A stretch of DNA of 64,000 nt from Polaromonas sp. (GTDB lineage Bacteria; Pseudomonadota; Gammaproteobacteria; Burkholderiales; Burkholderiaceae_C): positions 1 to 64,000 of the forward strand of contig NZ_JAUYEY010000061.1 in assembly GCF_030689685.1 (NCBI RefSeq), in the 5' to 3' direction. Positions 49,074 through 58,774 of the stretch are shown here, piece after piece. Within the stretch, counting starts at the first letter, position 1, and the number at the start of each line of letters is the position of its first letter. The notes under the pieces are model-generated. The model was given only the letters and a program-made list of their open reading frames with translations, searched no databases and was not told the origin of the DNA. The translations under genes and the position numbers were made by a program.

Positions 49074-50120
49074 ATGAAGCAAGCCATCTACACCTGCGGC
49101 GCGGCGCTCCCCGCCATCCTCGAAAAACGCATCGCCATTCTCGACGGCGCCATGGGCACCATGATCCAGCGCTTCAAGCTCAACGAGGCGCAGTACCGGG
49201 GCGAGCGTTTCAAGGACTTCCACAAGGACGTCAAGGGCAACAACGAGTTGCTCAGCCTGACCCGGCCCGATGTGATTCAGGACATCCACGAAGGCTACCT
49301 GGCGGCCGGCGCCGACATGGTGGAGACCAACACCTTTGGCGCCACCACCGTGGCCCAGGCCGATTACGATATGGCCGATCTGGCGGTCGAGATGAATTAC
49401 GAATCCGCGCGGGTGGCCCGCGCGGCCTGCGACAAATTTTCCACGCCCGACAAGCCGCGGTTTGTTGTCGGTGCGCTTGGACCCACACCCAAAACCGCGA
49501 GTATCAGCCCCGACGTCAATGACCCGGGCGCACGCAACACCAGCTTTGAAGAGCTGCGCAAGGCCTATTACGAGCAGACCGAGGCGCTGGTCAAGGGCGG
49601 CGCCGACGTGTTGCTGGTCGAAACCATTTTCGACACGCTCAACGCCAAAGCGGCGCTGTTTGCGATTGACGAGTACTTTGACAACAGCGGCGAGCGCCTG
49701 CCGCTGATCATCAGCGGCACGGTGACCGACGCCTCGGGCCGTATCCTGAGCGGCCAGACCGTCACCGCCTTCTGGCACAGCATCCGCCACGCCCAGCCGC
49801 TGGCCGTCGGCCTGAACTGCGCACTCGGCGCGGCCTTGATGCGCCCCTACATCCAGGAGCTGGCGCGGGTGGCAGGTGACACCTACATCAGCTGCTACCC
49901 GAACGCCGGCCTGCCCAACCCGATGAGCGACACCGGTTTCGACGAAACCCCCGACGTGACCTCGCGCCTGCTGCGCGAGTTCGCGGCCGAAGGCCTGGTC
50001 AATATTGTGGGTGGTTGCTGCGGCACGACGCCGGAGCACATTGGCGCCATCCATCAGGCGGTCGAGCCGCTGGCGCCGCGCAGCATCCAGCGGGGGTTCT
50101 TTTACAAGGAAGCGGCCTGA
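49074..50120 (+). CDS. metH: Methionine synthase, homocysteine-methyltransferase half
   Basis: A 348-residue protein equal to the N-terminal module of cobalamin-dependent Met[14 protein letters not shown] starts the fold. Zinc cysteines are in [10 protein letters not shown] and [12 protein letters not shown]. The folate-, cobalamin- and activation domains are absent, so this is the split form seen in many Burkholderiales, where a second gene completes the enzyme. That second gene does not follow here: the next 150 bp contain a dispersed repeat and then a convergent gene. Confidence 0.9.
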   Translation: MKQAIYTCGAALPAILEKRIAILDGAMGTMIQRFKLNEAQYRGERFKDFHKDVKGNNELLSLTRPDVIQDIHEGYLAAGADMVETNTFGATTVAQADYDMADLAVEMNYESARVARAACDKFSTPDKPRFVVGALGPTPKTASISPDVNDPGARNTSFEELRKAYYEQTEALVKGGADVLLVETIFDTLNAKAALFAIDEYFDNSGERLPLIISGTVTDASGRILSGQTVTAFWHSIRHAQPLAVGLNCALGAALMRPYIQELARVAGDTYISCYPNAGLPNPMSDTGFDETPDVTSRLLREFAAEGLVNIVGGCCGTTPEHIGAIHQAVEPLAPRSIQRGFFYKEAA

Positions 50121-50152
50121 GCTTGATGAAGGGTCGAGGCCACCTCTATCAC

Positions 50153-50180
50153 CGTTCGGGCTGAGCCTGTCGAAGCCGTC
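50153..50180. repeat. TTCGGGCTGAGCCTGTCGAAG repeat
   Basis: GCTGAGCCTGTCGAAGCC, a short dispersed sequence. Related blocks lie at 15568-15588, 41696-41718 and 60738-60763 (TCCTGAGCTTGTCGAAGGAG). The spacer 50121-50276 otherwise holds nothing evident. Confidence 0.55.
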
Positions 50181-50276
50181 TTAACCTCCAACGGTTGGGG
50201 TGTGCCAGCAACCCCCGGCTTGCTGGCGACCTACAAAAGCACAGATTGAACCGTGAGAAGTCGGCAGCCCGAAAAA

Positions 50277-51176
50277 TCAGCTCAGCACCACACTGCTCAA
50301 GCGTCGGCGATAAGTCGCCACAACAGGATCATCCGGCGGAATCTGCCCGTCGGCGACCTTGATTTTGGGCGGCTCGATGATCTCCAGAATCGAGACAAAG
50401 GTCTTGCGCGCCAGCTCTTCGTTCCAGGACTTGTCGCGCATCAAAATTTCCAGCAACTCGTCCATCGCCGCCACCCACTGCTGCTGGCTCATGTGCCACT
50501 GGGCCAGTGCAAAACGCGTTTCGAAATCACGCTTGTTGGCCAGAAGTTTGGCATCAAATTCGGCTTTAGCCCTTTCCCCGTCTGCGTAAACAGCTCCTGA
50601 TTCAATAGCAGTAAACCAGTGTTGCAGAGCTTCAAACTTGCGCACCAGCGCTACTTTGGGCAGGGCCGGCGCAAACGCCGCCTGGGCATGCGCGACCTGG
50701 CCGTGCTGCAGCAGCAGGCGCACATAGTCAAACAGCGCGTGGTCGTTGGTCGGGTCGTTGGCGACGGCAGCCTTGAGTTTTTCCAGCACGGTGGCCGGGC
50801 TGCTGTCTTCCGGTTCTGCGACTTCTTCTTCAGGCGGCGGCAGCTCTTCGGCCGGTGGCAGGTGCTTGTCCAGAAACTCCTTGACCTTGCCTTCGGGCAG
50901 CGCGCCCTGAAAGCCGTCCACTGGCTGGCCGTTCACCATCAATATGCAGGTCGGGATGCTGCGTATGCCAAAGGCGGCGCCCAGTTGCTGCTCCTGGTCG
51001 GAGTCAATCTTCACCAGCTTGAAGCGTCCGCCGTAAGCGATTTCGACCTTCTCGAGGATGGGACCGAGTGATTTGCAGGGCCCGCACCAGGGCGCCCAGA
51101 AATCAATCAGCACAGGGATGGTCATGGAAGCCGCAATGACTTCGTCTTCAAAATTGGCAGTGGTGGCGTCGATCAT
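50277..51176 (-). CDS. cnoX: Thioredoxin/TPR co-chaperone CnoX-like (YbbN)
   Basis: A 299-residue protein. The thioredoxin domain (residues 1-105) has FWAPWCGPCKSLGP, a full CGPC active site, unlike E. coli CnoX, which has SQHC. An acidic Pro/Glu linker (PPAEELPPPEEEVAEPEDS) leads to a TPR-like helical C-terminal domain. A copy of the 60-bp repeat is in frame inside the TPR region (about residues 187-209). Probably protects proteins from oxidation and passes them to chaperones. The ATG at 51174-51176 follows an in-frame TTG. It is divergent from purE. Confidence 0.88.
   Translation of the reverse strand: MIDATTANFEDEVIAASMTIPVLIDFWAPWCGPCKSLGPILEKVEIAYGGRFKLVKIDSDQEQQLGAAFGIRSIPTCILMVNGQPVDGFQGALPEGKVKEFLDKHLPPAEELPPPEEEVAEPEDSSPATVLEKLKAAVANDPTNDHALFDYVRLLLQHGQVAHAQAAFAPALPKVALVRKFEALQHWFTAIESGAVYADGERAKAEFDAKLLANKRDFETRFALAQWHMSQQQWVAAMDELLEILMRDKSWNEELARKTFVSILEIIEPPKIKVADGQIPPDDPVVATYRRRLSSVVLS
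50551..50617 (-). repeat. About 60-bp interspersed repeat inside cnoX
   Basis: On the minus strand TACTGCTATTGAATCAGGAG, then CTGTTTACGCAGACGGGG, AAAGGGCTAAAGCC and GAATTTGATG. In frame, it encodes the stretch around SGAVYADGERAKAEFD. Confidence 0.75.
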
Positions 51177-51295
51177 GGTGCTGGACAAATAGGGGTTGTT
51201 AAGGCTGTTTTCAACTGACGCAAAACGCGCCGCGCAGGCACGATAGCACGCGCCGGGCGGCGGGGCGGCGGCGCAGAGCCCTGAGCAGCCCGTAA

Positions 51296-51319
51296 AATCG
51301 TTGTTGACATCGAACGATT
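51296..51319. promoter_or_regulatory. Inverted repeat in the cnoX-purE divergent region
   Basis: AATCGTT (51296-51302) and AACGATT (51313-51319) form a 7-bp dyad around TTGACA, a possible -35. It could be an operator of purEK. No regulator can be named. Confidence 0.3.
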
Positions 51320-51348
51320 AACGGCACAGCAGGCTCCGGAAGACAAAC

Positions 51349-51858
51349 ATGACAACAACGCAAGATCAGAAGGCGCCGCTTGTGGGCGTGGTGATGGGCT
51401 CCAGCAGCGACTGGGCCACCATGCAGCATGCCGTGCAGATTCTTCAGCAGTTCGGCGTGGCGCACGAGGCACGTGTGGTCTCGGCGCACCGCATGCCAGA
51501 CGAGCTGTTTGCCTATGCCGAGCAGGCCGCCGGGCGCGGGCTGCAGGCCATCATTGCCGGGGCTGGCGGCGCAGCGCACCTGCCGGGCATGCTGGCGGCC
51601 AAAACTGCCGTGCCCATACTCGGCGTGCCGGTGGCCAGCAACCATTTGCAGGGCGTCGATTCGCTGCACAGCATTGTGCAAATGCCCAAAGGTGTGCCGG
51701 TGGCCACCTTCGCCATTGGCAACGCCGGGGCCGCCAATGCCGCCCTGTTTGCGGTGGCCATGCTGGCCACCCATGACAAAACCCTGGCCGACAAGCTGCA
51801 GGCCTTTCGCGCCGAGCAGACTGCCGCCGCCCGCGCAATGACCTTGCCTCCTGCATGA
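51349..51858 (+). CDS. purE: N5-carboxyaminoimidazole ribonucleotide mutase
   Basis: A 169-residue class I Pur[34 protein letters not shown] and [15 protein letters not shown] are the substrate-binding motifs with the catalytic His. It converts N5-CAIR to CAIR in purine synthesis. Overlaps purK by 4 bp (ATGA), as expected for successive steps of the pathway. Confidence 0.95.
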   Translation: MTTTQDQKAPLVGVVMGSSSDWATMQHAVQILQQFGVAHEARVVSAHRMPDELFAYAEQAAGRGLQAIIAGAGGAAHLPGMLAAKTAVPILGVPVASNHLQGVDSLHSIVQMPKGVPVATFAIGNAGAANAALFAVAMLATHDKTLADKLQAFRAEQTAAARAMTLPPA

Positions 51859-53075
51859 ATCTTCCGATTTTCCCGGGCTCTGTCGATGCGACTGGCCAGC
51901 CCGCTACCCTGGGCGTGATGGGTGGCGGCCAACTGGGCCGCATGTTTGTGCATGCCGCGCAGCGCCTCGGTTATTTCACCGCCGTGCTCGACCCCGATGT
52001 TGACAGCCCGGCCGGCCGCGTCAGCCACCACCACATCCAGACCGGCTACAGCGATGCAGCCGGCCTGGCGCAACTGGCATCGCTGTGCGCCGCCATCACC
52101 ACCGAATTTGAAAACGTGCCGGCCGAGGCGCTGCGCGCGCTGGCCGCCAGCCGGCCGGTGGCGCCCGGCGCAGCGGCGGTGGCGATTGCGCAAAACCGCA
52201 TCGAGGAAAAAGCCCATTTCACGGCCAGCGCCGGTGTGGCAGGCGTCAGTTGCGCGCCTTATGCGGTCATCAGCACAGCGGAACAGCTACGCGCCGTGCC
52301 AGCCGATCTGCTGCCCGGCATTCTGAAAACCGCGCGCATGGGTTATGACGGCAAGGGCCAGGTGCGTGTTCGAAACATGGCCGAGCTTGCGGTGGCGTGG
52401 GCCGAGTTGAAGGGCGTGCCCTGCGTGCTGGAAAAGCTGCTGCCGCTGAAGGCCGAGTGTTCGGTCATCGTGGCGCGCGGCTGGGACGGCCGCATCGTGG
52501 GCTTTGCGCCGCAGTACAACGTGCATGTGAACGGCATTCTGGCCGTGACCTCAGCTTATGAAGGAAATATGCCTCCAGCCCTTGCGCAGCGGGCGCGAGC
52601 AGCTACGGAATCGATAGCAACCCACATCGGCTATGTGGGTGTGTTGTGTGTCGAGTTTTTTGTCATCGACGACGGCAGTGCCGACGGCGCACTGGTGGTC
52701 AACGAAATGGCGCCGCGCCCGCACAACAGCGGCCACTACACGCTGGACGCTTGCGATGTCTCGCAGTTTGACCTGCAGGTGCACGCCTTGGCCGGTTTGC
52801 CGCTGCCGCAGCCGCGCCAGCATTCGCCGGCCATCATGCTGAACCTGCTTGGCGATATGTGGCTGGACGCCGCAGGTCAGGCACGCACGCCCGACTGGCA
52901 AACCCTGCTGGCCCTGCCCGGCACCCACCTGCACCTGTACGGCAAACTCGAAGCGCGTGCCGGACGCAAGATGGGCCACCTCACCATCACCGGCGCCGAC
53001 GTGGCCTCGGTGCGGGCTGTTGCGCGCCAGGCGGCGCAAGTTCTGGGGCTGCCCGGCTTGGACTGTTTGGGATGA
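51855..53075 (+). CDS. purK: N5-carboxyaminoimidazole ribonucleotide synthase
   Basis: A 406-residue ATP-grasp enzyme. It has [20 protein letters not shown] at the N-terminus, [11 protein letters not shown], and [12 protein letters not shown] and [17 protein letters not shown] of the ATP-grasp core. A 60-bp repeat copy is in frame in the ATP-grasp domain (about residues 237-256, [16 protein letters not shown]), and the flanking family motifs remain intact. The stop overlaps the sua5 start. Confidence 0.94.
   Translation: MNLPIFPGSVDATGQPATLGVMGGGQLGRMFVHAAQRLGYFTAVLDPDVDSPAGRVSHHHIQTGYSDAAGLAQLASLCAAITTEFENVPAEALRALAASRPVAPGAAAVAIAQNRIEEKAHFTASAGVAGVSCAPYAVISTAEQLRAVPADLLPGILKTARMGYDGKGQVRVRNMAELAVAWAELKGVPCVLEKLLPLKAECSVIVARGWDGRIVGFAPQYNVHVNGILAVTSAYEGNMPPALAQRARAATESIATHIGYVGVLCVEFFVIDDGSADGALVVNEMAPRPHNSGHYTLDACDVSQFDLQVHALAGLPLPQPRQHSPAIMLNLLGDMWLDAAGQARTPDWQTLLALPGTHLHLYGKLEARAGRKMGHLTITGADVASVRAVARQAAQVLGLPGLDCLG
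52563..52622 (-). repeat. About 60-bp interspersed repeat inside purK
   Basis: On the minus strand GTTGCTATCGATTCCGTAGC, then TGCTCGCGCCCGCTGCGC, AAGGGCTGGAGGC and ATATTTCC. In frame with purK. Confidence 0.75.
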
Positions 53076-54052
53076 TTCGCGACGGCAAGGACCCGGCGGC
53101 AATTGCCGAGGCAGCGCGCGTGATCCGCGCCGGCGGCCTGGTCGGCTTTGCGACCGAGACGGTGTACGGCCTGGGCGCCGATGCGTCCAGCGACAGTGCA
53201 GTCGCTGGCATCTTCGCCGCCAAGGGCCGGCCCAGTGAGCACCCGCTGATCGTGCATGTGGCCGACCCGGCGCAGGTGACCGATTACGCGCTTAATATCC
53301 CCCCGTTTGCCGAACGCCTGATGAAGGCGCTGTGGCCCGGCCCGCTGACCGTGATTCTCCAACGCCAACCCGGCGTGGCGGCGGCGGCTGCGGGCGGGCA
53401 AGACTCGATTGGCCTGCGGTGCCCGTCTCACCCGGTAGCGCAGGCACTGCTCAAGGCCTGTGCCACTGGTGTGGCCGCGCCGAGTGCCAACCGTTTCGGC
53501 CGCGTCAGTCCAACCACCGCAAAACATGTCGCCGAAGAGTTGGGCGACAGCCTGCTGGTGCTCGACGGCGGCGCATGCGAGGTCGGCATCGAATCAAGCA
53601 TTGTTGACTGCACGCGCGGCCGGCCGGTGCTGCTGCGCCCCGGCGTGTTCACACGCGCGCAACTCGAAGCCGCCTGCGGCGAGCCAGTGCTGGACAACGA
53701 GGAGTTTCTGAGCGACGCCGCCCCGCGCGCCTCCGGCACACTCGAATCGCACTACGCACCCAACGCCAGGGTGCGCCTGATGGACGCCGCCGCCGTGCAG
53801 GCGGCGCTGGATCTGCTGGGCACCGACGCCGCTCACATCGCGGTGTATGCCCGTTCCATCGTACGCATCACCTCGGACAAGGTGATTTACCGCCGCATGC
53901 CGGACGACGCGCTGGCCACGGCGCAGCAACTGTTTGCGGTGCTGCGCGGCTTTGATGCGCAGGGTGTCAAGCTGATCTGGATTGAACACCCGCCTCTAGG
54001 TCCCGAGTGGGACGGTGTGCGGGATCGGCTGGGTCGGGCGGCTGCGGATTGA
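53072..54052 (+). CDS. Threonylcarbamoyl-AMP synthase, Sua5-type
   Basis: A 326-residue enzyme that makes threonylcarbamoyl-AMP for t6A37 of tRNA. The YrdC domain has GFATETVYGLGADA and SANRFGRVSPT. LESHYAPNARVRL begins the extra C-terminal Sua5 domain that TsaC lacks. It is translationally coupled to purK. tsaB is also in this window, at 18171-18890. The 149 bp after it are gene-free and of lower GC. Confidence 0.92.
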   Translation: MIRDGKDPAAIAEAARVIRAGGLVGFATETVYGLGADASSDSAVAGIFAAKGRPSEHPLIVHVADPAQVTDYALNIPPFAERLMKALWPGPLTVILQRQPGVAAAAAGGQDSIGLRCPSHPVAQALLKACATGVAAPSANRFGRVSPTTAKHVAEELGDSLLVLDGGACEVGIESSIVDCTRGRPVLLRPGVFTRAQLEAACGEPVLDNEEFLSDAAPRASGTLESHYAPNARVRLMDAAAVQAALDLLGTDAAHIAVYARSIVRITSDKVIYRRMPDDALATAQQLFAVLRGFDAQGVKLIWIEHPPLGPEWDGVRDRLGRAAAD

Positions 54053-54201
54053 CGCCTGTTGGACGGTTCGTGAGGTGGCAATTACCGCAAGGGATGCAAC
54101 CGGAGTGCGATAAGGTTGTTGTGCGTGGGTCGGCTATTCGCTCGAATTAGTCAGGCCAAGGTTTTGAATGGTGATTCAAAGTAGACATCCGGAGAATATT
54201 T

Positions 54202-54573
54202 ATGTGGGAATGGATACGCCAAAACCTGAATGAGATGGGTGTTGTATTTACGGTGTTTGCATTCCTACTTTCGCTTATCGTCCTGACGATGTCTGCATTT
54301 CGCTACGTGTCTGTGCGCAGAGATGAATTAAAAAATCAACGCTATGAGAGATATCACACCTTGCTTCGCAATATCAGTACAGGGGCTGATGGCGTAGGGA
54401 TGTTGAAGCTGGTCAGTCAACGCGCATTTATTTATGAACTCCGTCACTTTCCAGAATATGACGTACTCACCAAAAGACTACTTGAGTCTTTATTGACAGA
54501 GTGGAATGAGGATCCGGAAAAGAGTGCAAAACTTACGTTTGAAATTCAGGACACGATTAACGCGATCAAATAG
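54202..54573 (+). CDS. Small membrane-anchored hypothetical protein
   Basis: A 123-residue protein with one N-terminal transmembrane helix (about residues 13-35, VVFTVFAFLLSLIVLTMSAF), then a basic RRDELKNQRYERYHTLLR segment and a helical cytoplasmic region. A GGAG site precedes the ATG. GC content is clearly below the neighbours, which suggests transfer. No family recognised. It may belong with the small foreign patch that includes the MNT gene. Confidence 0.65.
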   Translation: MWEWIRQNLNEMGVVFTVFAFLLSLIVLTMSAFRYVSVRRDELKNQRYERYHTLLRNISTGADGVGMLKLVSQRAFIYELRHFPEYDVLTKRLLESLLTEWNEDPEKSAKLTFEIQDTINAIK

Positions 54574-54671
54574 TCGCTCAATCGTTACCCGAACATGGAC
54601 GTTGACCTCTATCTGTGGCTGCTGATTGGGATCAGAGGGTGAAGCCGGCTATTGGTACTAAACTTGGCACC

Positions 54672-54962
54672 ATGCGCCCCTCAGAAGCCCTTTCCCTGCA
54701 CAGGACACGCATCCGCGAGATTGCGCTGAGCCACCGTGTCAGTGACGTTCGCGTGTTTGGGTCGGTCCTCACGGGCGAGGACGGTGTGGACAGCGATCTG
54801 GATCTGCTGGTTGAGCCCACGGCGCAGACCACATTGATGGATATCGGCGCGATCCGGTACGAGTTAAAGCGTTTGCTTGGCATTGAGGTGGATGTTCTTA
54901 CCCCCAATGGCCTGCAGCCCCGCTTTCGTGAGCAAGTGTTGCGTGAGGCCATTGCGGTATGA
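54672..54962 (+). CDS. MNT-type nucleotidyltransferase (antitoxin-like), orphan
   Basis: A 96-residue minimal nucleotidyltransferase. VFGSVLTGEDGVDSDLDLLVE is the GS-x-D-x-D motif that binds metal and NTP. Such MNT proteins (MntA) usually pair with HEPN proteins (HepT) as type VII toxin-antitoxin modules and AMPylate the toxin. Here the expected overlapping partner start (ATGA at 54959) opens a frame of only seven codons, so the HEPN gene seems lost. An in-frame GTG at 54615 is an alternative start. Confidence 0.78.
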   Translation: MRPSEALSLHRTRIREIALSHRVSDVRVFGSVLTGEDGVDSDLDLLVEPTAQTTLMDIGAIRYELKRLLGIEVDVLTPNGLQPRFREQVLREAIAV

Positions 54963-54982
54963 ACCGCACCAGCCTGCTATGA
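54959..54982 (+). pseudogene. Possible relic of the HEPN partner start
   Basis: An ATG overlapping the MNT stop in the usual coupled manner opens seven codons and then meets TGA. Nothing resembling the HEPN RxxxxxH motif follows before the kinase gene. Interpretation as a relic is inference. Confidence 0.3.
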
Positions 54983-54991
54983 CCGCTTGGC

Positions 54992-55837
54992 ATGACACCA
55001 ACTCCTGAATCCCCCAAAGTCAGCGCCGTACCCGCCATGGCCGCCTTGCTGGAGCAATTGCGCGAGGGCAGCGACCCCGCTGCCGCTGAGCAGGAAATCC
55101 TGCGCATCACCGGCTTGCTGGAGGACGAGCTGAACCAGCGCAGCGCCGATGTGGCAGCAGCCCACAAAGAGCTCGAAAATTTTTCCTACTCGGTCTCGCA
55201 CGACCTGCGCGCGCCGCTGAGCACCATCGACGGCTTCAGCCGGCTGCTGGAGGGCGCCTCGGCCAAGGGCGATGTCGAGCGCAGCAAACATTATCTGCAA
55301 CGGCTCAGGCTGGGTGTGGCCAATATCAACGAGCTGATCGGTGCGCTGCTGGTGGTGTCGCGCCTGCTGCGCGCGCCGATGGCGGTGCAGGCGGTGGACC
55401 TTGGCGCGCTGGCGCAGGCTGCGCTCGCAGCCTTGCAGGCGGCTGAGCCCGCGCGCCTGGCTCAGGTCGATGTGCAGCCGGGCCTGATCGCCCAGGGCGA
55501 CCCGGCACTGCTCAAGCAACTGGTGGAGCATCTGGCCGGCAATGCCTGGAAGTTCAGCGCCAAAAAGGACAAGACCTTCATTACCGTCGGTAGCCAGGCC
55601 GGAGCGGATGGCGAGACGGTGTACTTTGTCCGCGACCAGGGCGCGGGCTTTGACATGGCCCATGCTGAAAAATTGTTCGGCATCTTCCAGCGCATGCATG
55701 TCTCGTCGGACTTCCCCGGCCTCGGCGCGGGCCTGGCGACGGTGCAGCGGATCGTGACGCGGCACGGCGGAAAGATCTGGGCCGAGGCTGCGGTTGAAGA
55801 GGGTGCGACGATCTACTTCACCCTGCCTGGGGCCTGA
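54992..55837 (+). CDS. Short sensor-less histidine kinase
   Basis: A 281-residue cytoplasmic kinase made almost only of catalytic modules: a helical N-terminus (1-58), HisKA with His70 (SVSHDLRAPLSTIDGFS), and HATPase_c with NAWKFS and QGAGFDMAHAEKLFGIFQRM, followed by LGAGLATVQRIV. No PAS, GAF or membrane segment is seen. It closely resembles the C-terminal third of the large kinase at 753-3440, suggesting a duplication. No response regulator is next to it. Confidence 0.82.
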   Translation: MTPTPESPKVSAVPAMAALLEQLREGSDPAAAEQEILRITGLLEDELNQRSADVAAAHKELENFSYSVSHDLRAPLSTIDGFSRLLEGASAKGDVERSKHYLQRLRLGVANINELIGALLVVSRLLRAPMAVQAVDLGALAQAALAALQAAEPARLAQVDVQPGLIAQGDPALLKQLVEHLAGNAWKFSAKKDKTFITVGSQAGADGETVYFVRDQGAGFDMAHAEKLFGIFQRMHVSSDFPGLGAGLATVQRIVTRHGGKIWAEAAVEEGATIYFTLPGA

Positions 55838-55878
55838 AGACTGCTATTGCGGCCAGGATGTCGGCTCGACCGCACGGC

Positions 55879-56865
55879 CTACTTCAACCAGCCACGCTTT
55901 CTGAAGTACCACATTGGCACCACCGCGCTGGCTGCCATCAGCAGCAGGGCATAGGGATAACCGAGTGCCCAGTCCAGCTCGGGCATGAGCTTGAAGTTCA
56001 TGCCGTAGACGCTGGCGATCAGCGTCGGTGGCAGCAGGGCCACGCTGGCCACAGAAAAAATCTTGATGATCTTGTTCTGGTTGATGTTGATGAAACCGAC
56101 GGTGGCGTCCATCAGGAAGTTGATCTTGTCGAACAGGAAGGCGGTGTGGGAGTCCAGCGAGTCGATGTCGCGCAGGATCTGGCGCGCTTCCTCGAACTGC
56201 TCGGCATTGAGCATCTTGCTGCGCATCATGAAGCTGACGGCGCGGCGCGTGTCCATCACATTGCGGCGGATACGGCCATTCAAATCCTCGTGGCGCGCGA
56301 TGGCGCCCAGCACCTCGCCGGCCAGCGCATCGGTCACATCGCCCGACAGCACCTTGGTGCTGACTTTTTCCAGCTCGACGTAGATGTTCTCCAGCGTGTC
56401 GGCCGAATACTCGGCATCGGCGTCAAACAGTTTGAGCAGCACTTCTTTAGCGTCCTCGATCAGTCCCGGCGCCCGGCGTGCGCGCATACGCAGCAGGCGA
56501 AACACCGGCACATCCTCGTCGTGGATCGAGAACAGCACGCCCTTGCTTTTGAGGTTGTCGTTGACCAGGTTCAGGATGAAAGCGACCCGCACCGTGCGCG
56601 GCTCATCGTCGTCGGCAATCAGGAAGTCAGAGCGAATGTGCAACTCGCCGTTGTCTTCTTCGTAAAAACGCGCGGACTCCTCGATGTCCTCGTCCATCGC
56701 GTCTTCCGGGATCGACAGGCCGTAGTACTGCTTGATCCAGCGTTTTTCTTCAAGCGTCGGCGACTCCAGGTCTACCCAGATCGGCTGGAATTTGGACAAC
56801 TCTTCCAGAGATTCAATTTCTTCCTGGAACAGCCGCCCGTTGGCGAGCGTGAAAATATTGAGCAT
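55879..56865 (-). CDS. corA: Magnesium/cobalt transporter CorA
   Basis: A 328-residue ion channel. A large cytoplasmic N-terminal domain leads to two C-terminal helices, with the signature YGMNF after helix 1 (VALLPPTLIASVYGMNFKLM). The basic C-terminal tip (RKRGW) is also typical. The ATG at 56863-56865 (MLNIFTLANGRL) matches the family; 11 extra in-frame codons upstream are not needed. Confidence 0.93.
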   Translation of the reverse strand: MLNIFTLANGRLFQEEIESLEELSKFQPIWVDLESPTLEEKRWIKQYYGLSIPEDAMDEDIEESARFYEEDNGELHIRSDFLIADDDEPRTVRVAFILNLVNDNLKSKGVLFSIHDEDVPVFRLLRMRARRAPGLIEDAKEVLLKLFDADAEYSADTLENIYVELEKVSTKVLSGDVTDALAGEVLGAIARHEDLNGRIRRNVMDTRRAVSFMMRSKMLNAEQFEEARQILRDIDSLDSHTAFLFDKINFLMDATVGFININQNKIIKIFSVASVALLPPTLIASVYGMNFKLMPELDWALGYPYALLLMAASAVVPMWYFRKRGWLK

Positions 56866-57068
56866 GACTGGCTCCCAATCAGTTTGGGGCGCCGACACCG
56901 GGCATCAGGCCGGGTGGGTCGGCGGGGTTGCGAAGGGTGGCAACGCTTTCAACCCCGGCAACAACAGTCTGCGGCGTTGAAAGCTAGCGACTGGGGCTGC
57001 TTTCCAAGGATTTCTCCATTCTCAAGATCGCGTGATTATGGCACCAGCCCGGCTTTGGCAGGCCCGAA

Positions 57069-58295
57069 TCAGGCCTGGAGCACATCAAAAAATGCCAGCA
57101 ATTCATCCTTGCGCGCATAGGCATCCCGTTCTCCCAGCGCCATCAGTGCCTTGAGGAAACCGGGCTCAAACAGCAGGTAACTCGCCAATGCCGCGCCGCT
57201 GGGACTGCCCCGCGCGCCGAGCGCGCCCAGACCAGCCAGCGCGTTGTAGGTCGCGGTGGGCAGCTCGCCGACATGTGCCTGGGCCAGCGCATCGAGCGAT
57301 TGGGAGGGCGAAATCGCCAGCACCTCGATAGGCCGGTAGGGCATGACGGCCGCGATCTCGCGCGGCATCTGGCGCAGTGTTTTGCTCACGCGCTGGGCTT
57401 GCTCGACATCGGCCTGCAAGGTGTCCTGAAAAACGCTGGCCAGGGCGTGCCCGGCAATCGCACCCAGCGTCGGCCTGGCTGCAATGGCCGGATTGCCGTT
57501 GCCCGCCAGGCCGGCGCGTTCTGGCTGACCGACACCGATGACCATGATTTTGTTCGCGCCCAGGTGCAGCGCCGGCGACAGCGGTGAACTCTGGCGCATC
57601 GAGCCGTCGCCAAAAAATTCGAGGCGGTTGTCGACCCACAAAGGGGTGGCGGGAAACAGGAAGGGAATGGCGCTGGAGGCCATCAGATGCTCAATCGTGA
57701 TGGGCTGGAACTCAGCTCGCCGGCCGGGTCGGTCCCACAAGCCGGTGCCGGCGCCCGCCGTCTGGCAAAAAGTCCAGTGCACGCCGCTGGTGTAGCTGGA
57801 AGCCGTCACCGCCAGTGCCAGCAGGGTGTTGTCCTGCAGCGCTTGGTCGATATGGGTCAGTGAAATCGCCCGGTGCAGCGTGTCCACCAGCGGTGTATTG
57901 TTTAAAAAAGCCTGCTGTTTCCTGGCCTGTTGCGACAGAAACAAGGCGGTTGCAATCCGGCTGGCGCGCATCCAGCCTGGCACCTTGAGTTGGTAGACCT
58001 GTGTTGACCGCAAGGTGGTCCAAAAACGGGCAAGTTGCTCGAACGCCGCAAGGCCCTCGCTGGCTCGGCTGGCCAGGTAGCAGGTATTGAGCGCGCCGGC
58101 CGACGTACCGACCAGGATTTTGAATGGGAAACGCGGATCTTTCCTGGCCTCGTTTTGCGGGCCCACGATGCGGGCCACTGCCTGCAGCACGCCAGCTTGG
58201 TAAGCGGTGCGGGCACCACCGCCCATCAGCACCAGCGCGTTGAGGTTTTCGTCAGGCCGTGTCAGGCCGTAGGAAATAATCGTTTCAAGTGACAT
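57069..58295 (-). CDS. Patatin-like phospholipase
   Basis: A 408-residue predicted lipid acyl hydrolase. The oxyanion motif GGGARTAYQAGVL, nucleophile elbow GTSAGALN (catalytic Ser) and the Asp of GDGSMRQSSPLSPAL make the Ser-Asp dyad. FLKALMALGERDA is near the C-terminus. No signal peptide. The start at MSLETIIS (58295) is chosen because it precedes the first strand. Role in lipid turnover is inferred. Confidence 0.88.
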   Translation of the reverse strand: MSLETIISYGLTRPDENLNALVLMGGGARTAYQAGVLQAVARIVGPQNEARKDPRFPFKILVGTSAGALNTCYLASRASEGLAAFEQLARFWTTLRSTQVYQLKVPGWMRASRIATALFLSQQARKQQAFLNNTPLVDTLHRAISLTHIDQALQDNTLLALAVTASSYTSGVHWTFCQTAGAGTGLWDRPGRRAEFQPITIEHLMASSAIPFLFPATPLWVDNRLEFFGDGSMRQSSPLSPALHLGANKIMVIGVGQPERAGLAGNGNPAIAARPTLGAIAGHALASVFQDTLQADVEQAQRVSKTLRQMPREIAAVMPYRPIEVLAISPSQSLDALAQAHVGELPTATYNALAGLGALGARGSPSGAALASYLLFEPGFLKALMALGERDAYARKDELLAFFDVLQA

Positions 58296-58774
58296 GGCGC
58301 ATGGCCGCCCCGTCCGCTGAGTCACCTGGGGACAACCCTGGATGCAGGCAAAAGTGGGCCAAATAGGTGTTCATGCGCTGCACTCGGAGGCAGGGTGAAG
58401 AAAGTGGCAAGGATTTTAGGGCCACATCTTGAGCGTCTGGTCTTCGGGACCGGCCCAATCCTGACCAAATTGGGGGGCCTTGCGCGATGGAGCTGGCGAC
58501 CTTGACCGCCAATTCTTGCATCTGGCCGGCTGTCGAAAACAGGAAAAACATCAAAAAATTCATACAAATCAATCACGTCGCCGAGTTTGCGAGGTGGGCC
58601 GCGCACGGGCGTGATGCCCTTTGGACTTGTTTCATTTTTTCTTGCGCCGCAGGATTGCGTTTGCCCGGCTTCAGGCGCATAGTGAAACCAAGAAAGTTGT
58701 CCGTCCGCCGCCTTGCCGCTTGGGCCAGTCGGTGTTTTTAAACCCTCATCCAGCCATGGAAAAGGAGTCTCTTT
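58296..58774. other. 479-bp gene-free spacer
   Basis: It lies between the divergent patatin and hpf genes. Several open frames exist but none has convincing codon use or a family motif. The segment 58510-58600 is relatively AT-rich and may hold the hpf promoter. rpoN, the usual left neighbour of hpf, is not here. Confidence 0.5.

Noticed and set aside
50121-50276. Cobalamin riboswitch near metH
   Set aside because: This spacer is downstream of metH. The upstream spacer holds a dispersed repeat and no recognisable B12-box.
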